DNA of 9,412 nucleotides, taken from assembly GCA_030642405.1 (NCBI GenBank), contig DAOWNV010000084.1, positions 1 through 9,412 of the forward strand, read 5' to 3'. A program made the translations under genes and the position numbers. Below the pieces are notes generated by a model, which saw only the letters and a list, made by a program, of their open reading frames with translations, did not search any database and was not told the DNA's origin. Shown here piece after piece: positions 6,679 to 9,412 of the stretch; positions within the stretch are counted from its first letter, which is position 1; the number at the start of each line of letters is the position of its first letter. The DNA comes from Desulfosarcina sp. (GTDB lineage: Bacteria > Desulfobacterota > Desulfobacteria > Desulfobacterales > Desulfosarcinaceae).

Positions 6679-7818
6679 ATGATTTTTACAAAGGATCATG
6701 AGATGACCCGGATGGCGATCCGGGATTTTATCAAAAAAGAGATCAATCCCAACATGGATGAATGGGAAGAAAAAGGCCATACACCACTCCACGACCTTTT
6801 TAAAAAAATGGGTGACCTAGGCTTTCTGGGGATTCGCTATGACACCAAGTATGGTGGCGAAGGATTGGATTACTGGTATGACTTGATTTTTCTGGAGGAG
6901 CTGGGCCATATTCAGGGACTGGGTCCTTCTATTGCTATAACTGTTCAAACCCATATGGCAACGCCGGCCATTTACGAATTCGGTAGTGAATACCTGAAGG
7001 AGACCTACCTGAAACCGGCAATTGCCGGTGATATGGTGACGTCGATAGCCGTGACTGAGTCCGGTGCCGGTTCGGATGTGGCCTCTTTGGCTACCACGGC
7101 CAAAAGAGAGGGAGATGAATATGTGATTAACGGTTCAAAGACCTTTATCACAAATGGGACCCAGGCTGATTACCTGACATTGTTGGCCCGGACCAGCGAT
7201 GAGCCGGGATATCATTCTTACAGCCTGTTTGTAGTACCAACGGACCTACCTGGTTTTCAGGTCAGCAAAAAACTTGACAAGCTGGGCATGCGCAGCAGCG
7301 ATACGGCCGAACTTTTTTTCGATAATCTCAGGATTCCGGTGGAAAACCTGATCGGGGAAGAGGGCGAAGGCTTTATTTATCAGATGCAACAGTTCCAGCA
7401 CGAGCGTTTCTCAGTAATGCCACCGGCATATGTTATAGCAAAAGACATAATTGATATGACAGTGGGATATATAAAAGAGCGGATGGTTTTCGGCAAGCCG
7501 TTGATCAAACGCCAGGTGCTGCAGCATCGGCTGGCTGAGTGGTTGACGGATATGGAATGCCTCAGAGGAATCTGCCACCTGGCGGTTGAGAAAAAGGAAG
7601 CGGGAGTGGACGCCACCCGGGAGATCACCATGGGTAAGCTCAAGGCGGCTAACCTAATCCAGGATGTGGCAGCTGGTTGCATCCAGATGTACGGAGGTAT
7701 GGGATACATGAACGAAATGCTGATCACCCGTTACTACCGAGACGTACGGATCCTTTCGGTTGGCGGCGGTGCAGACGAAGTCATGTGTGATGTGATCGCC
7801 AAGATGGAAGGGTACTAA
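6679..7818 (+). CDS. Acyl-CoA dehydrogenase (FAD-dependent)
   Basis: This 379-residue protein has the family's normal length. The enzyme introduces the alpha,beta double bond into acyl-CoA using FAD and passes electrons to electron-transfer flavoprotein. The N-terminal helical domain contains LGFLGIRYDTKYGGEGLDY. The FAD/acyl signature at 123-133 is IAVTESGAGSD, followed by INGSKTFITNG (150-160). The C-terminal helical domain has QMYGGMGYMNE (336-346) and TRYYRDVRILSVGGGADEVM. The position of the MCAD catalytic Glu376 falls in SVGGGADE, with Gly instead of Glu; Glu242 in FQHERF aligns by eye with the isovaleryl-CoA/long-chain dehydrogenase base (Glu254 of human IVD). A branched or longer-chain substrate is therefore plausible but not proven. 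The start is supported by GGAAGG seven bases upstream. It is divergent from the crotonase gene. The stop codon lies inside a palindromic element that probably ends transcription. Confidence 0.95.
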   Translation: MIFTKDHEMTRMAIRDFIKKEINPNMDEWEEKGHTPLHDLFKKMGDLGFLGIRYDTKYGGEGLDYWYDLIFLEELGHIQGLGPSIAITVQTHMATPAIYEFGSEYLKETYLKPAIAGDMVTSIAVTESGAGSDVASLATTAKREGDEYVINGSKTFITNGTQADYLTLLARTSDEPGYHSYSLFVVPTDLPGFQVSKKLDKLGMRSSDTAELFFDNLRIPVENLIGEEGEGFIYQMQQFQHERFSVMPPAYVIAKDIIDMTVGYIKERMVFGKPLIKRQVLQHRLAEWLTDMECLRGICHLAVEKKEAGVDATREITMGKLKAANLIQDVAAGCIQMYGGMGYMNEMLITRYYRDVRILSVGGGADEVMCDVIAKMEGY

Positions 7819-7880
7819 GGATTGGGGACATGTACCTGTTGCATGTCCCCTAATGACCTCATCCCCAATCCTTATTTTAA
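7816..7880 (+). terminator. Nested REP-like palindrome overlapping the dehydrogenase stop, likely terminator
   Basis: A perfect 13-bp inverted repeat, TAAGGATTGGGGA (7816-7828) and its complement at 7862-7874, encloses an inner 9-bp hairpin (GGGGACATG 7824-7832 with CATGTCCCC 7842-7850, 9-base loop) and a 4-bp ATGA/TCAT pair. The GGGGA block belongs to both the outer and the inner stem, so the two full structures exclude each other. The left arm begins with the TAA stop of the dehydrogenase gene. TTATTTT follows the right arm, consistent with termination. The size, the GGGGAC/GTCCCC arms and the nested shape also resemble dispersed REP/MITE-like elements; no transposase is present in the window. 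Confidence 0.65.
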
Positions 7881-7887
7881 AAAACGC

Positions 7888-7919
7888 TTGACAACTATAT
7901 TTCGATATTTATATATAAT
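7888..7919 (+). promoter_or_regulatory. Sigma-70-type promoter of the padR-family gene
   Basis: An exact TTGACA (7888-7893) is followed by TATATA (7912-7917, 18 bp spacing) and by an exact TATAAT (7914-7919, 20 bp spacing). The -10 region lies within the left arm and spacer of the large inverted repeat, so a protein bound there would block RNA polymerase. The ATG is about 40 bp further on. Which -10 hexamer is used cannot be decided by reading. Confidence 0.6.
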
Positions 7920-7943
7920 AATTTATATATAAATATCGAAATA
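7898..7943. promoter_or_regulatory. Perfect 21-bp inverted repeat, probable autoregulatory operator
   Basis: The arms at 7898-7918 and 7923-7943 are exact complements over 21 bp around the 4-bp spacer TAAT. Each arm carries an outer TATTTCGATAT and an inner TTATATATAA block. It spans the -10 and transcription-start region of the PadR-family gene and ends 14 bp before its ATG, the expected site for a dimeric repressor controlling its own gene. The inner block recurs exactly (14 bp, 7920-7933 and 8548-8561) upstream of the DUF2141 gene. Alternatively, as RNA it would form a long AU-rich hairpin, but it lacks a following U tract. Confidence 0.7.
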
Positions 7944-7957
7944 GATAAGGTTGCAGC

Positions 7958-8509
7958 ATGCTGGTATACGCACTACTGGGTTTCCTGAAATATCAACCGA
8001 TGACCGGATATGAACTCAAACAGACAATGGATAAGTCAACGGGTCATTTCTGGCAGGCCAAGCAAAGCCAAATCTATACCACGCTTAAAAAAATGGAAAA
8101 AGAGGGTCGGATCATTTCCCATCCGGAGCCTCAGGAACATCGCCCCGATCGCCGGGTTTATCAGATTACTGAATCTGGGAAAACGGCATTGCGGGAATGG
8201 CTGTTGCAGCCCGTTACCACACTTGATTCGACCAAGCAGTTGTTGCTTCTGAAGCTTTTTTTTTCGGGAAAACTGGAAAAAGAAACCATCCTGACGCAAT
8301 TGCGTCTGCTTCGCAATCTGCATGGGCGGCAGGCGGAACTGTACAAGACTGAATCACCGGATTTCATTGAAGAGATCACCGCGTTACAGCCTGATTTAAA
8401 GCAGGATGCGCAGTTGTGGGAGGCGACGCGGCGTTTTGGCGAGTTGTATGAAAAAATGTATATTCGCTGGCTGGATGAGACCATTGCCATGGTAGAGGCA
8501 AAATTTTAA
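7958..8509 (+). CDS. PadR-family transcriptional regulator
   Basis: This 183-residue protein has a PadR winged-helix domain at 1-85: LVYALLGFLKYQPMTGYEL at the start, then FWQAKQSQIYTTLKKMEKEG, which contains the recognition helix, and a wing ending RRVYQITESGKTAL. Residues about 90-182 form a helical C-terminal domain of the Vir_act_alpha_C type, with LLLLKLFFSG and the long final helix WEATRRFGELYEKMYIRWLDETI used for dimerisation. This is the class of PadR proteins with a long C-terminal domain; members usually repress genes until a small molecule such as a phenolic acid or drug binds. The start is supported by AAGG seven bases upstream. The adjacent 21-bp dyad and the related dyad before the next gene suggest it represses itself and the downstream exported/membrane pair. 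The inducer cannot be guessed from the sequence. Confidence 0.93.
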   Translation: MLVYALLGFLKYQPMTGYELKQTMDKSTGHFWQAKQSQIYTTLKKMEKEGRIISHPEPQEHRPDRRVYQITESGKTALREWLLQPVTTLDSTKQLLLLKLFFSGKLEKETILTQLRLLRNLHGRQAELYKTESPDFIEEITALQPDLKQDAQLWEATRRFGELYEKMYIRWLDETIAMVEAKF

Positions 8510-8513
8510 GCGA

Positions 8514-8561
8514 TTGGCAGCACAAAAAATTTAGCCTGATATATAAAAATTTATATATAAA
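8514..8561 (+). promoter_or_regulatory. Promoter with second PadR-type operator upstream of the DUF2141 gene
   Basis: ATATATAAA (8539-8547) and TTTATATAT (8550-8558) form a perfect 9-bp inverted repeat with an AA spacer. The 14-bp sequence AATTTATATATAAA at 8548-8561 is identical to 7920-7933 within the PadR-gene dyad. A TTGGCA (8514-8519) with TATATA (8540-8545, 20 bp spacing) or TGATAT (17 bp spacing) is a candidate promoter overlapping the dyad. The outer TATTTCGATAT block of the first operator is missing here, so binding may be weaker. The AT-richness makes chance similarity possible. Confidence 0.5.
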
Positions 8562-8592
8562 ACTTATCTTAACGCCTTAAGGAGAGTATCAA

Positions 8593-9024
8593 ATGAAAAA
8601 ATTTAGCCTGGCATTTATTGTTTCTATTTTCATTTTTTCTGTTTCGATGGCTCATGCTCAAAAAGGGACGCTCACTGTAGAGATATCCGGGATTAATGAC
8701 CCTAAAGGATTGATGTCAATCGGATTGTACGCAGAGGAAAAGGGCTTTCCCGATAAAGGAGAGGAATATAGAGGAAAAGACGTTGACGTGACCAGTCATA
8801 CGATTGTCCATACGTTTAAAGAAGTTCCTTTTGGCACCTATACAGTTGCCATCTATCACGATATCAATTCAAATGGTAAACTTGATAAGAATTTCCTGGG
8901 TATACCCAAAGAGAGTTACGCGTTTTCCAATAACGTTTATGGTGCGTTGGGGCTGCCGCCTGGCTTTGATAAGGCTTCATTTGAATTTGCCGAAGAGAAG
9001 ACCATAAAAATCAAAATAGAATAG
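8593..9024 (+). CDS. Exported DUF2141-family protein
   Basis: This 143-residue protein has a clear signal peptide (1-22: MKK, a hydrophobic stretch, AHA cleavage). The mature part carries the DUF2141 pattern: LTVEISGINDPKGLMSIGLY, then FKEVPFGTYTVAIYHDINSN, the acidic turn DINSNGKLD (90-98) resembling an EF-hand-type Ca2+ loop, then FLGIPKESYAFSNN and a GALGLPPGFDKASFEF tail. The fold is probably an immunoglobulin-like beta-sandwich in the periplasm or on the surface; the biochemical role of DUF2141 is unknown. The start is supported by AAGGAG about eight bases upstream. The membrane-protein gene begins 14 bp after its stop, so the two are almost surely co-transcribed. The operator-like dyad upstream suggests control by the PadR-family regulator. 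Calcium binding is an inference from the loop sequence only. Confidence 0.9.
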   Translation: MKKFSLAFIVSIFIFSVSMAHAQKGTLTVEISGINDPKGLMSIGLYAEEKGFPDKGEEYRGKDVDVTSHTIVHTFKEVPFGTYTVAIYHDINSNGKLDKNFLGIPKESYAFSNNVYGALGLPPGFDKASFEFAEEKTIKIKIE

Positions 9025-9038
9025 TAAGGATCGAGAAG

Positions 9039-9412
9039 ATGAGATTCATTGTAAAATATTTACCCTTTGTCGGAATCATAGCGATAAATTCCTTAGCCGT
9101 TGCCGGGAGATATCGCCTGGAGAGCCTTAAACCTTTTGTTTTGGCAATAAGTGCTGTTGTTCTGCTGAATTTCATCATAGCCATTATTTTGAAAGTAAAG
9201 AGCTATTTTGTCTACGGGGTTTCGGGTATTGTTTTTATTGGTGCGGTTTCTGTGTTTTATCTGCCGTCACTCGGGCAAGTATATTTGGAAAATACCATTG
9301 CAGGTTTATATTTAGGTCTATTCTTGGTTGCAGTGCTTCCACCATTATTCAAATTGGATCCGTTTACCTATGAGTTTTCAAAAAAGAACTATCCTGAAAT
9401 TATCACCAGAAC
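9039..9412 (+). CDS. Polytopic inner-membrane protein, 3' part missing
   Basis: The frame starts at the ATG at 9039, with AAGGA and GAGAAG in the preceding 15 bases, and stays open to the window edge, giving 124 visible residues. Four hydrophobic segments are visible at about 6-23, 33-51, 57-76 and 86-104. They are joined by short basic turns (RYRLES, LKVKS) and followed by a hydrophilic stretch LDPFTYEFSKKNYPEIITR. I do not recognise a named family with certainty. The aromatic/basic PFTYEFSKKNYPE stretch after a TM bundle recalls uncharacterised membrane proteins whose post-TM motif reads roughly PFT-x-E-(F/Y)-(S/A)-K/R. The 14-bp spacing to the DUF2141 gene implies one operon and perhaps a joint envelope function under PadR control. 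Confidence 0.8.
   Translation, partial: MRFIVKYLPFVGIIAINSLAVAGRYRLESLKPFVLAISAVVLLNFIIAIILKVKSYFVYGVSGIVFIGAVSVFYLPSLGQVYLENTIAGLYLGLFLVAVLPPLFKLDPFTYEFSKKNYPEIITR

Overview
The window looks like chromosomal DNA of a Gram-negative, possibly sulfate-reducing (Desulfobacterota-like), bacterium. This rests on gene content only: an ECF sigma/zinc-finger anti-sigma pair with a CHAT protein carrying TPRs and a CsgG-like tail, Sec-exported proteins, CoA-thioester beta-oxidation enzymes, and a PadR/DUF2141 cassette. No rRNA, tRNA, CRISPR, phage or transposase gene is visible, so the taxonomic guess is weak.

Left part (1-5361, all minus strand, read right to left): an ECF sigma factor, a soluble zf-HC2 anti-sigma-like protein, a 766-residue CHAT (caspase-like) - TM - TPR - CsgG-like protein, and a secreted beta-sandwich plus PPC-domain protein. 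A strong hairpin terminator (373-408) follows, and beyond it an exported STN (secretin/TonB short N-terminal) protein runs off the left edge. The first four genes look like one transcription unit. My inference is a signalling module in which a periplasmic sensor arm is linked through one membrane helix to a cytoplasmic caspase-like protease that could act on the cytoplasmic anti-sigma and so release the sigma factor. This is the best candidate for an undescribed system here.

Middle part (5593-7818): a crotonase-superfamily gene (minus) and an acyl-CoA dehydrogenase gene (plus) diverge from a 303-bp AT-rich control region, suggesting a small fatty/branched acyl-CoA degradation locus. The crotonase has conservative replacements at both classical catalytic glutamates. 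The dehydrogenase lacks the MCAD-type C-terminal Glu but keeps an IVD/LCAD-type Glu. A nested palindrome overlaps the dehydrogenase stop codon and probably also terminates transcription.

Right part (7888-9412, plus strand): a PadR-family repressor gene whose promoter contains a perfect 21-bp inverted repeat, then a DUF2141 exported protein whose promoter carries a shorter dyad with the same 14-bp core, then a polytopic membrane protein cut by the right edge. The shared operator core suggests that PadR controls both itself and the DUF2141/membrane-protein pair.
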